A stretch of DNA of 64,000 nt from Cordylochernes scorpioides (Eukaryota > Arthropoda > Arachnida > Pseudoscorpiones > Chernetidae). The stretch lies in assembly GCA_030710605.1 (NCBI GenBank), contig CP092882.1, positions 17,418,316-17,482,315 on the forward strand. The letters are read 5' to 3'. The translations under genes and the position numbers were made by a program. Shown here in pieces: positions 31,686 through 41,476 of the stretch. Position 1 is the stretch's first letter; every line of letters begins with the position of its first letter. The notes below the pieces were generated by a model. That model worked only from the letters and a program-made list of their open reading frames with translations, was not told the DNA's origin and made no database searches.

Positions 31686-31870
31686 TTTTTGAAAATAGAG
31701 CAATCCATAAATAAATCTTTAATTAAAAAGGCATATATTGGATCATAATATCATTTATTTTACCAATAATTCAGGTGTTATAACACCTTGATAAAGGTTG
31801 GCGTTCAGCCTACTGAAATATTGGTAAAATAAATGATATTTTGATCCAATATATGCCTTTTTAATTAAAA
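31686..31870. mobile_element. fold-back element Fb-C, complete
   Basis: Left arm GAAAATAGAGCAATCCATAA ... AAAAAGGCATATATTGGATC ... ACCAATAATTCAG. Right arm CTGAAATATTGGTAAAATAA, ATGATATTTTGATCCAATAT, ATGCCTTTTTAATTAAA. The centre is ACACCTTGATAAAGGTTGG, CGTTCAGCCTA. Confidence 0.88.
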
Positions 31871-32200
31871 ATATACAAATCTATTTAGTTAATAAAAGGA
31901 ATCCATTGAGAAGTTTCTATGATGTCTAATAAGAAAGTACATTATACAATATATTTCTATTGGTATTTCATTAACAATATTTTTAATGAGAAATAAAGAT
32001 GTGAAAGATAAGATAAATAATAAAAAAATTGATATATTTTGACAATGGTATTAATTTCTTTCTATGAAAAAAAAAAGATGTTCTATTTTTACCTCAATTA
32101 CCAGGTTCTATCTTTCTCTTTCTTTATCGACAAGAGAAAGGATCCTTGTACCTCGATGATATTAAAGTTTGTAAAATCCCAGGAGGTCGGAATGTAATGT
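31871..32200. other. AT-rich sequence, no gene seen
   Basis: AT-rich with a pyrimidine-rich stretch near 32110; a GC-richer patch begins about 32140. Confidence 0.45.
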
Positions 32201-32267
32201 GATGCCAAGTAAATTGAGAAATATCGCTCGGCCGAAAGCTGAGAAATTGTCCGGCCCCGCTGGCATC
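32201..32267. other. candidate structured or conserved island
   Basis: In the GC-richer patch 32140-32350, GATGCCA (32201-32207) pairs with TGGCATC (32261-32267). Inside lies a 6-bp hairpin, CTCGGC (32227-32232), loop CGAAA, GCTGAG (32238-32243). No repeat partner in the window and no known RNA family recognised. It could equally be a conserved regulatory element or chance. Confidence 0.3.
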
Positions 32268-32989
32268 AATAATTCATAGAATTTAGACGTGGCAGAACTT
32301 GGAATTAAGCCTTGAATGAATGTCATGGTTCCCCTATGGAGGAATTTAGAAGAGAGAAGAAATATAGCCTGAAAATAGCTATAGTCAATCTTCTGTATGT
32401 TATATATGAATCATTATTGTCAAATACCAATTTTAAAATTAAAGAATTATCACAGAATATGATAATGTTTCTTAATAATTCTAAAAAATGAGAAGTATAT
32501 CTAAAACTAAAAGATATTTTGACATAATAAATTTATTATATTTATAGTTTATCATATTTTTAAAATTTAAAAGATTTTTAAATTTTTTTATAAAAATATG
32601 TTTATATCTAATATAATCTTATTAATATGATCAAAGACGTTATTATTTTCATTAATATAATTAGCTTCATTTTTAATATTCAAATCAAAGAAATACTTTA
32701 TAAAAAATATTTTTACTTTATGAAAATACAATTGTGTGATAATATATATTATATAAAATATCTAAAAACTAAAACAATCACAAAATAGTTAAAAGCTTCT
32801 TAAAAATTTGTGTAATCATAAAAATATTTTTGAATAACAGATTATATCTATTCATATATTACGTTAGCGTATGCAAATTTTAGATGCCATTGTTACATAT
32901 TCAGTGAAGCTAACTAAAGCAAAGCCAAGTATGTAACTGAATACTCGAGAGAGTTTTAAACAAAGCTGGCACTCCAGCAATAATCACAG
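32268..32989. other. AT-rich sequence, no gene seen
   Basis: The first ~80 bases remain GC-richer (GACGTGGCAGAACTTGG); the rest is AT-rich. Nothing recognisable. Confidence 0.45.
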
Positions 32990-33150
32990 AGTAAAGCAAT
33001 AACATTGTAACGTGGTCAAATATTTGCCAGAGCCACCCACCCTATGTGACTTGGGGCTAAACTGCTTGTTGAGATGTTTAATGCTGTAATTAAAGTCCTT
33101 ATTCAGGTCTCCCTTATGCAAATCAAAGCTTTTGATTGGATCTTTGATAA
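32990..33150. promoter_or_regulatory. possible regulatory island (TCF/homeodomain/octamer-like motifs)
   Basis: A complex, non-repetitive stretch: TAATTAAAG, ATGCAAATCAAAG, GATTGG and ATCTTTGAT (TCF/LEF-type cores in both orientations) within about 60 bases. No ORF and no second copy. Motif clustering suggests an enhancer but is weak evidence alone. Confidence 0.25.
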
Positions 33151-33391
33151 CATATTTGAAAGAGAAGACTAAATTCTATCAATTTCCTGAATTTCTAAAT
33201 AGGATATTCTATAAAATACAAACATTTTATCCTATTATATAAACTGGTTAACAAATACTTGATCATATATAATTGATATATTGAAAGAGAAATAACTAAT
33301 ATTGCCACAATTGACAATTAAAAACATCTTTACTGGCTCCTAGACAATGGCTAAAAGAAAAATATGATACATACAGTAATTTTTTTTTAAT

Positions 33392-33600
33392 TAGAGCAAT
33401 CCATAAATAAATCTTTAATTAAAAAGGCATATATTGGATCAAAAAATCATTTATTTTGCCAATATTTCAGTTGGCTGAACGCCATCCTTTATCAAGGTGT
33501 TATAACATTTTAAAGTGTGTCCTGTTATAACAGTTCACCCAACTGAAATATTGGTAAAATAAATGATATTTTGATCCAATATATGCCTTTTTAATTAAAC
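33392..33600. mobile_element. fold-back element Fb-C, complete
   Basis: Left arm from TTAGAGCAATCCATAAATAA through GCATATATTGGATCAAA to CCAATATTTCAGTTGG. Right arm CCAACTGAAATATTGGTAAA to ATATGCCTTTTTAATTAAA. The centre CTTTATCAAGGTGTTATAAC, ATTTTAAAGTGTGTCCTG, TTATAACAG is itself partly symmetrical. Confidence 0.88.
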
Positions 33601-34040
33601 ATAAAGTAATATTCAACCTTTATTCAGCGAAGGAGGCTCCCCCACCTTGAGTGGGTTCACCTCCAGACAAGGTCTTCTTAGATAACTAATATTGAACTAT
33701 AATTAGGTAAAAAAGCTAATTTATATATATAATAACTTTCTATAATCTGCTAATTTTTTCTTACAGAGAATATTATTTGAAGATAAGAGTCTTCTATGTG
33801 AGATCAAAGCCTAAAAACATGGTTAAACCCGACTTCTCTTAGAGATGGCCTTTTATCAGAGGTTCTGTTTGGGCTGAAAGAGTGCTCTTGACTTCTCCTG
33901 ACATTACAGAGTCAATGATAAAGAGACTACATCCAGCAGTAACTGGGTTTATCCATGTTTGAAGCTTTGTTCTCAAATGGAAACATCTACTTTACAACCT
34001 TTAAATATGCAAAAGTAAAACTCATATTTACCTACGAGTT
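33601..34040. other. AT-rich sequence, no gene seen
   Basis: Contains a GC-richer run near 33620-33670 (GGCTCCCCCACCTTGAGTGG) and GAGATCAAAGCCTAAAAACA, ...CTGTTTGGGCTGAAAGAGTG. No gene assigned. Confidence 0.4.
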
Positions 34041-34140
34041 ATTTTACCAATATTTCACTTGGCTGAACGCCATCCTTTATCAAGGTGTTATAACATTTTA
34101 AAGTGTGTCCTGTTATAACAGTTCACCCAACTGAAATATT
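34041..34140. mobile_element. Fb-C centre, partial copy
   Basis: ACCAATATTTCACTTGGCTG to CACCCAACTGAAATATT repeats the centre of the 33392 element about 580 bp away; both outer arms are missing. Confidence 0.85.
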
Positions 34141-34310
34141 ATTATTATTTTTAAAATAGTATGGTGACAGATGAAAACTAAAGAAAATAATAATAATAAC
34201 AAGGATGAATTTACATAATGAAATCTGAACAGGCTTCATTGGTTTAGATCAAGGGCTACAAAACACCCTGAATTCGGATAGGCCCTTGGTTATAAATGGG
34301 TCTTTTTTTA
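34141..34310 (-). mobile_element. retroposon 3'-tail-like repeat, copy 1
   Basis: TATGGTGACAGATGAAAACT, AATGAAATCTGAACAGGCTT, GATCAAGGGCTACAAAACAC, CGGATAGGCCCTTGGTTATA. Direct repeat of 34745-34905. Confidence 0.7.
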
Positions 34311-34694
34311 TAGAAATATCATTTAATTATTTTTTGAAGAAATATTCGGTACTATTTTGCATATAAAATTTTAGACGATATCAAAAATTCCCACAAAATA
34401 TTTCAATTTCTATTCAGTCAATATCAAATTTGAGAGAATTTTATTCATCCACCAACGTTAGATAATATTCGCATTCAACTAAAGCATCTCTCTATCCAAA
34501 TTTTTATTTTTATTTATCTATATTTATCCTTATATTTTATCTTATTTTTTTTCATATTTATATTTATCTGTATTTAACCTTATATAATCTTATATGAACA
34601 TTAAAATAAAGTAGCTTCAATCTCAATCTCTTTAAAAATTAAGACCTTTTAAATCAGGATATATGGAAATGAGTTTCCAGGATTTCTAGAATGA
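34311..34694. other. AT-rich spacer
   Basis: AT-rich; CTTCAATCTCAATCTC near 34615 echoes the simple-repeat tail of the neighbouring retroposon copy. Confidence 0.4.
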
Positions 34695-34905
34695 GAAAGA
34701 GAGAGAGAGATTGAGATTGAAAAAAACTTTTATTACTTCGTTCATAAAATATTATGGTGACAAATGAAAACTAAAGAAAATAATAATAACAACAAGGATA
34801 AATACACATAATGAAATCTGAACAGGCTTCATTGGTTTAGATCAAGGGCTACAAGACATCCTGAATTCGGATAGGCCCTTGGTTATAAATGAGTCTTTGT
34901 TCCCT
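34695..34905 (-). mobile_element. retroposon 3'-tail-like repeat, copy 2
   Basis: Second copy of the 34141 repeat. Read on the minus strand it ends GTAATAAAAGTTTTTTTCAA and a (TC)n-rich tail, as expected for a LINE or SINE 3' end with its polyadenylation-like signal. Body undetermined. Confidence 0.65.
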
Positions 34906-35029
34906 ACATGTTCAATTGCCATGTTGATGAAATCTCGCAGAATTATCTTGTTTTCTGTCGAGAGTGAGAGAGAAAGATCTAAATGATAATGTAATAAAAT
35001 ATTATTTCTTACAAACATTATACAAAGGT

Positions 35030-35135
35030 TGACCATACACTGATGAACCAGAACTTTCCAATAGTTTATCATTGCAGTAAGGTCAGTAGGAAAAAATGTT
35101 TTATTTGAAAAAAAAAGAAACATTCACACCTAGCC
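35030..35135 (+). mobile_element. fold-back element Fb-A, diverged arm
   Basis: CACTGATGAACCAGAACTTT, ATTGCAGTAAGGTCAGTAGG, AGAAACATTCACACCTAGC. Old copy. Confidence 0.7.
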
Positions 35136-36157
35136 ATTAATATTGATTATACCAGGTAATTACGAAGTGTAGTTAATGTAATGAGCTACTACCTGAATTT
35201 GATAACAAAATATTATTACAATCAGTTAGTGTGGTAAGAACTATCCATAAAATTTATTAGAAAACGTAAATGACGACTATCTAAATGTGTTTCTGACGTT
35301 AAATTTTAAATAGAATAAGTGACATGAATAAAGGAAAGTCTGAGATAAGAAGTGCTAGCAAAAAGAAATAAGGTAAAATAGAGCAAATTGGTCAATTTTT
35401 TTATTATTATTATTATTAAATTGGTTTCAGCCAGGAAAGATTTTTAAAATCTTCAAAATCAGTTAAATTCGGCTAAATAGACAATAATGAACAAAAATAC
35501 GTTAAATAACACGAAATATATTAATTTCGGTAACAATAAACGCAAATAGCCCAAATTGTTCTAAAAACAAAATTAGCTTCATCCTGGAAGAAGGATTAAA
35601 AAATCGCCAAATTCAGTTTATAATAAGAGTATATGGTTAAAATAGTAGTGTTTATTGAGAATCTATATTTAACAGAAAATCCGTCCCTAGTGATAAACAA
35701 ACAAAGAAAATAACAATGTATATATGCAGGTGGGGTAGATATGCAACTTAAAACAGAGAGACTAGAGCTATTGATTGACCCCTCCTTGCCGCCATTACAT
35801 CGACCCGCTACACCATCTGGTAACACTGCCTACTACCTACCTGATGTTCTATGAGCCGTAAATTTCCATAAAATTCCAAGCTAGAAAGCAGTTCTAAAAT
35901 AATCGTCTGGAAAATTTTTAAATTCATAGAGTAAAATAATTTGTTAATAGTTTTTAAATCGTTTTGGTGTAAATTTTACATAATTCTGAGAAAAGTATTC
36001 TTTGAAAACAAAAAATAATATACATGAAAAGTTTTATGTTTATTTCTATTTAAACATAAAAATATTTGATATTAGGGCGGTTGGTATCAGTGAATTCTTT
36101 TTAGAGAAAGAAAATAACATTTCTCTCTTTCTCTCTGAGAACTCTCGCAGTCCATTG
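35136..36157. other. AT-rich sequence, no gene seen
   Basis: No credible ORF. A patch at 35745-35825 (CCCCTCCTTGCCGCC) is GC-richer but unassigned. Confidence 0.45.
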
Positions 36158-36192
36158 GTGGCGGAGTCTAACCCACGTTGGGCGCCACCAAT
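36158..36192 (-). promoter_or_regulatory. tRNA-Lys-type primer-binding-site-like sequence
   Basis: The minus strand reads TGGCGCCCAACGTGGG, complementary to the 3' end of a common animal tRNA-Lys and used as primer site by Gypsy-type elements and many retroviruses. ATTGGTGGCG and CGCCACCAAT flank it as an inverted repeat. No LTR or gag-pol is recognisable beside it, so this would be a relic. Confidence 0.45.
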
Positions 36193-36236
36193 AACGACAT
36201 TGTATATATTTCATATATATATATGTATATGATAAG

Positions 36237-36395
36237 GCACAATTTGGATTATAGATTATAAACACAAGGTAATAAGACCAAATCTAAATAAATAAATAGT
36301 GTGTGACTGTGTGTTCAGTATTTTTGTCTGAAGATGGTAATAACGCTGTTACCCAAACGTCACGCACTATTTATTTATTTGGATTTGGTCTAGCC
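36237..36395. mobile_element. fold-back element Fb-D with hammerhead-like centre
   Basis: Arms as in 20583 (ATTATAAACACAAGGTAATA ... AAATAGTGTGTGAC and GTCACGCACTATTTATTTAT ... TTTGG). The centre has CTGAAGA, a 7-bp stem GGTAATA/TGTTACC with loop ACGC, then CAAACGTC (36328-36361). This differs from a hammerhead core only at G12, which is C here. Confidence 0.75.
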
Positions 36396-37127
36396 CGAAA
36401 GCATAGGTTCCAGGTGGTTGCTTCTCAGTTATTAAAAAGGAAGGAATGATCTTTATGATACACGAATATGACATTTCCCTCAATTCTACAATATATATAT
36501 ATCACATATAGTTTTGTACAACTACTTCAGTGGCAACCTTTATAAATTCTCAGCCAAAAAGTACTGTATGCAGGATAACGTTATATGTATTAAATTAAAA
36601 TGTTAATTAGAAATATCGCAAAATAATCATTATAGCGTTATAAACAAGAATTTTAGAACCAATTTTATACAAATCATAGAACGTTCATCATGGTGATTGG
36701 AAACCAAAATTAAAGATTTCTCTACTGATGAAAACTGGAACAATCCTCTAATTTTATATATATATATTTTTTGTCTTTGAATCTTCACCATTATGTTTTT
36801 CTAACTATTTGAGTCTTGTTCGTGTCTTGTGTAACATTTGATTGAAACTTTTAAGTGTTTTTAAAAGGGGAAGACTTGTTTAGCTCACGGTAATTCTAAA
36901 TCTTCGAAGTTTTTAAATTTATAAACGTTACTTTCATCACTTTCATTTTAAATAGTACTTTTTTTTTAAAAATCCAACTCTGAAAATGTTGACCGCTTTT
37001 ACTTGTTTTTGAGATTACGACAATAGTTTTATAAACTTATAATAAAATATTTGCACAATGAGGTTTTTTAATAGAAGAAAATAAGAAAATTTGCTCAAAT
37101 GCTTGATTTAAAAAAACATCGTTGTTA
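36396..37127. other. AT-rich sequence, no gene seen
   Basis: CTAGCCCGAAAGCATAGGTT, CCAGGTGGTTGCTTCTCAG just after the Fb-D element resembles the region following the hammerhead-like core at 38137. Otherwise nothing. Confidence 0.45.
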
Positions 37128-37318
37128 CACTCATGAACAAAACTTAGAAAAGTGGAATGTCTTTGATGTCGCCGGTCGTTTTTTTTTTCTGAAGAAGACA
37201 GAGGCAATTTTGTTCACACTTGGTCATCTCGTGTGTCTTGAATAAAGGTCACTGTAATATCTTTCAGAGTTATTGTCTTAACCCCGATATACATGTTAAA
37301 AGGTACAACTTCCTTAGT
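37128..37318 (+). mobile_element. Tc1-like MITE, right end truncated
   Basis: CACTCATGAACAAAACTTAG, GATGTCGCCGGTCG, GAAGACAGAGGCAATTTTG, TTGAATAAAGGTCACTG, ACCCCGATATACATG, CAACTTCCTTAG. TA lies before the left end. Confidence 0.85.
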
Positions 37319-37562
37319 ATATAAATGTTTAACAATATTTTATCTAATTATAATATAATATTATAATATTATATAATATTATAATATTAATTACATATTA
37401 TTATCCCCCCTAAATTTTACCAATATAAATTCATCATATATGGATTTTTAATATTCAAATTTTGTTGGTTTAATGAATTATCATAATAACACACGCAAAT
37501 AATCATATAATATAAACTTTTCAATATATTTATATTTACCTAAAAAGGCACTTCTCCGTTTT

Positions 37563-37606
37563 ATTGTACTGATGAGGGTCATAGCCCAAAACCATGGTAT
37601 ACAGAT
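37563..37606 (+). ncRNA. hammerhead-ribozyme-like motif, G12 mutated
   Basis: Stem I TTGTA (37564-37568) with TACAG (37600-37604); CTGATGA (37569-37575); stem II GGGT/GCCC with CATA loop; AAAAC where GAAAC is expected; loop CATG; GTA at the cleavage position. All parts are in order and consistent with a type I minimal hammerhead, but G12 is A, which should abolish cleavage. Confidence 0.65.
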
Positions 37607-37866
37607 TGGCATTATGTCTGAATTTCCCTAAACTGGTGTTTTGGCTCATTCCTTATCACCACCAGTAAAGTGTTTTACTAGAGTGATGTACATAATGCAC
37701 CGTTCTGATGCAAATTTAAAGGGAGATATGACTCTAGGTATAATATCATCCTCCCGCAACTTAATGTTGTATATGAAAAAACAACAGAAAAATAAAATAA
37801 GTGGGTCAGGTGTTGATATTAATTTATCAGGGAACAGGTTAAATCAATGAATAGTTGATTTCTGTT

Positions 37867-37880
37867 CCACCAGATGGCGC
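37867..37880 (+). promoter_or_regulatory. CTCF-consensus match in a repeat
   Basis: CCACCAGATGGCGC fits the CTCF core consensus CCASYAGRKGGCRS at every position. Also at 50415 and 59227; a near match (CCATTAGATGGCGC) is at 29576. Confidence 0.5.
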
Positions 37881-38130
37881 TCTACCTTCTGAAAAGCACA
37901 TGTACTCCTGGTCAGGATATGCCTACTTTGTTTTTAATGTTGTATATATATAGATGGAAATTTTTACGGTAGAAAATTGATCTATAAAAATAAAAGTCGC
38001 CTTTCCGGAAAATTTTCTATCTATATTTTGACCATAGATTTGTCCTAGCTTCTCTACCAGCTAAACACCTCTTTGGCAGATTGTCAAGATTTCATTGGAT
38101 CCCTAGTGGATCTCATGGAATAAAGTCCGC

Positions 38131-38174
38131 TCTAGACTGACGAGGGCCATTAGACAGAAACCATGGTCTCTAGA
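38131..38174 (+). ncRNA. hammerhead-ribozyme-like motif, stem II decayed
   Basis: Stem I TCTAGA (38131-38136) pairs perfectly with TCTAGA (38169-38174). CTGACGA is at 38137-38143, GAAAC at 38157-38161, loop CATG, then GTC (38166-38168) at the cleavage position. Stem II (GGGCC...GACA) has lost pairing. Core residues are all present, so only stem II weakens the call. Confidence 0.65.
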
Positions 38175-38179
38175 TGGAT

Positions 38180-40435
38180 GCTTCTCAGTTTGCCAAAGCT
38201 GGTATCGTGGCTTGTAACCAACCTGAGTTCACTAGTTTTCTGAGACGGTCAATAGATGGCTCCTAGTTTTAGCGTGTATTTTGACAAGAGAGACGGCCTT
38301 TATATGTATATATGCATATATATGCGTAGAAATAGTCGTCCATTATTTCTTAAAATAATAACAAAGGTTATTGGTTGAAGTTTATCTCTTATTTTTGAAG
38401 TGGTTTCGAATATAATGGATAAGATTTGCATAACAAAACCAACTATTCTTTTTTAATATATATGTATATAAGATAGCGCTATAAATTTGCATAATTTGGC
38501 GTTGTATCTTGAATTTATTTACATAATGCAAATTTCTATACCACTGGACGGTAATAAAAAGATTAGGAAGGCTTAACTCATTAACTAACGGCATCGCCAT
38601 TTTAACTTTCCAGACCGCTGCATCTATTGTGTAGCTCATTATTTGCATAAAGTCTATTTTTGGAGGTTTGTAATGTTTTTCTAATGTTTTGTAATATATA
38701 ACTGGCCTGATTTATTATGTTTTTAAATAATATACTTTAAAAGTATAATAGATTTTGTTTTCTTTTTTACTCTGCACAACAATAGAATATACTAGTAGAA
38801 TTATTTAACTAATATACTATATTTGCATATTGCATATTATTTATATATATTATTATATATTTTAATATACTTTAAAACTAGGAGAGTTGAATAAAATATT
38901 CATATAGTAAAAAAAATCAATACAAAAAATGAGCTTAATTTAATTAAGTAAGTAATTTAGTAGCAGAAGATTGATTTAAAAAAGGGAGGGAAAATTAGGC
39001 AAGTTGTTAAATGACTTTACCAACACAACAGGGAAAACAAAGCAGCAGAACACCTAAAGACTTTTCGGCTGAAATTTAATTTGCTCGCCCCATATTAGCT
39101 TCGGCTGAGGCGGAAAGGGGAGGAGCCTTTTCTCGTCTGGTGATTAATTCAGAATCTTCTGACCCACTAAAACTTACATTTCCTCCTGTAAATTTTAATA
39201 TTTTTACTTTTAAAAAATGGATATATTACTTACCAAATAGATTTTTCTTCTTTTTTTTTTCGTTACTCATTTCAAATTTAGATTATATCGTAATAGTTCT
39301 TCTATGCGCTGATTGGTTGAAAAAATCTTATAAAATTGAAAAAATCGAAAGATTTGCTAAATATTCGATTTTTTTATAGATGGAAACATTAATTCTTTAT
39401 CTTTCTAATACAGTTGTTTATATTTAAAAGTTTTATATTTTACAAATCGAGAATTTATTTTTAATTTTTTTATAAAGAAACGTTTATATATATTTTTTAA
39501 ATAGCGAAAAAAATTAATTACGCAATTAAATAAAAATGTAATTAGGAATCTCCTTAATCAACTGACATGATTAAATGAATAAAATATTCTATTCTGAAAT
39601 TAGTTTAATTGCTTTAAAGAATTTTTTTTCTTTGATTTTTTTGAAGGATAAAAATAAGTCACGATTCCTAAGAAAACTGTTAATATGCAAATATATATAT
39701 AAATATATAAGAGAAATATGGCTCTTATGGTTAATATAAGAATATGATGTGTTTTATTTTTTCTCTGTAATAAAATATATTCGTTGTAATGATATATAAT
39801 TATTTGTATGTCTCATTTGTATAATAAAAGTAAAATTCATAATATAAATCAAATGTATATGGCTACATACAACCAATAATTGATAACTCTATTTAAAATT
39901 AGATAAAAATTAATCGATTTAAAATTATATAATTAATATTCATACAGTTTTTTGACATTTTAAACAAGTCAAGCCTTTTTTCAGTTCAGTCAGATCCCTT
40001 TTACATAAATGTATTTTGAAAAAAAATCAACATATTATTTAGAATAAAAATATATCCCAATAAAAACTGATATATTATTTTTTAAATCTCTCTTTTATTG
40101 TCACAGTTTCAAATTAGAATTTTATTAATCAATTGATACACTTTGTGAGTTATGTTTCCCTCACAACAAAACTATAAAAATGAAAAATCAGTTATAAAAT
40201 TTACATACCTTCCTTATATAACATTAAACATAAAAAATTTTACATATTTACTAATAAAGACATTTGCTTTACATTTGATTACATTTGATTTACATAAAAC
40301 CAATTTCGTGACAATATTATGAAATCAAATAAATTTTGTTATCAATTATCTCTTCACATATTTATTTACATTTCTTTAAAAAGAGTATCTTGTTGGATGT
40401 CAACATTGAAATGTCTTTTTGCTGCATTGTTTCAG
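38180..40435. other. AT-rich sequence with one GC-richer patch
   Basis: No credible gene over 2.2 kb. A patch at 39050-39135 (CTTTTCGGCTGAAATTTAAT, TTAGCTTCGGCTGAGGCGG) is unusual: TTCGGCTGA occurs twice about 40 bases apart. No repeat partner elsewhere; possibly regulatory. Confidence 0.4.
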
Positions 40436-40668
40436 GAAATGTTTGAAATACTTCAGCTATGACGTCATGATCACGACACGTGGATAAGTGCGGCAGCAGA
40501 TAACCACGGGGGAGAGACACTGGTGTAGAGGCTATATCCGGTGGAGAATCATACGACTTCCGGTGTGATTCCAGAACCCATGAAAACCTCTTTTCGTCTC
40601 CTCATTACATCCCCCATCCCAACAACTTCGAAATTTGCTCCTTATCAAAGAAAGAAATAAGAGATAAC
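40436..40668. other. GC-richer island, target of the BEL insertion
   Basis: TATGACGTCATGATCACGAC, ACGTGGATAAGTGCGG, CCGGTGGAGAATCATACG, ACTTCCGGTG. Contains a CRE-like TGACGTCA and two CCGG sites. It may continue after the BEL element at 46714. No ORF or repeat identified; a promoter is possible. Confidence 0.3.
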
Positions 40669-40673
40669 ACGCG

Positions 40674-41440
40674 TGTTAAAACTATTTTATAGATCCTTTA
40701 CTTTTTGTACATAGAAGGAAGGTCTTAGGTGAAGGGAGACAACGAGCAAGACATCTACCTCTCTATATCTATAGATAGCCCCAGCTTGGACCGACCGAGG
40801 GCAAAGGTCGGCGTGGGCGGAGACGACGGAGCGTCATGTTACATTCTTTTTTTGGTCAGTTGGCAGGATTCCCTTGTTAGCAGCGGATCTGGCGGACAGT
40901 TGAGTTCCCTTGCCTTGGGGCAGACGCGCCAAAGAAATACCCCACAAGCAGAGTCTCGTGGACGGAAAGAAGTCTAAGAAGACATATCCCACAAGCAGAG
41001 TCTCGTGGACGGAAAGACATCTTGGAGGATCCCTCAAGCAGCCACTTGAGGACGGAAAAAGACACTTAGACAACCAACGAGTCGCGACAATTGGACATCG
41101 CACAAGCCAAGCCAAGCCTGTGACGGTGCTGCCACGAGGTACTGTGTAAACAAACGCTCGACACCCCCCCGCCATTTATTTTTGTCTTCCTTCCCTAAGA
41201 CTACTTTAATTTTACTTTACTTTTTTTGCTTAACCTTTTTTATCTAGTTTTTTAGCTCTGTTTTAATCTTTAAATACAACCATAATTCTATATATATATA
41301 AGTGTAATAATTTTTATCCCTTTTGTTTTTAATCTTTAAAATAAATCCTTTTGTTATACTGTGTTTCTGTGCATTTATTTCCCCCATTGTTTTTCCTTTC
41401 AGTCGATCACCAATTATTTTTTTTTAAACGAACACGAACA
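40674..41440 (+). repeat. 5' LTR of BEL element
   Basis: TGTTAAAACT ... ACGAACACGAACA. Contains the internal direct repeat CCCACAAGCAGAGTCTCGTG (twice, near 40943 and 40988). The copy CCAAGCCAAGCC is longer by CCAAG than in the 3' LTR. Confidence 0.97.
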
Positions 41441-41443
41441 TTT

Positions 41444-41461
41444 TGGTGAGCCGGACGTGAT
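41444..41461 (+). promoter_or_regulatory. candidate primer-binding site of BEL element
   Basis: TGGTGAGCCGGACGTGAT starts three bases after the 5' LTR, the expected place and TGG start for a tRNA primer site. The tRNA species was not identified. Confidence 0.6.
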
Positions 41462-41476
41462 CGACTTAAGGGAGAT

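Larger units (their letters stand above)
37540..37960 (+). mobile_element. repeat combining hammerhead-like core, family E and CTCF-like motif
   Basis: In order: AAAAAGGCACTTCTCCG, the hammerhead-like core (37563-37606), family E (TGTTTTGGCTCATTCCTTAT ... CACCAGTAAAGTGTTTTACT), GGGTCAGGTGTTGATATT, then CCACCAGATGGCGC and the arm GGTCAGGATATGCC. The Fb-B palindromes elsewhere may be rearranged ends of this longer element, plausibly a Penelope-type terminal region. The 69-codon ORF inside is not credible. Confidence 0.65.

Noticed and set aside
40729..41175. ORFs at 40729-41175 and 46008-46506 as genes (identical 82-codon products)
   Set aside because: They lie inside the two LTRs of the BEL element; duplication reflects the LTRs.
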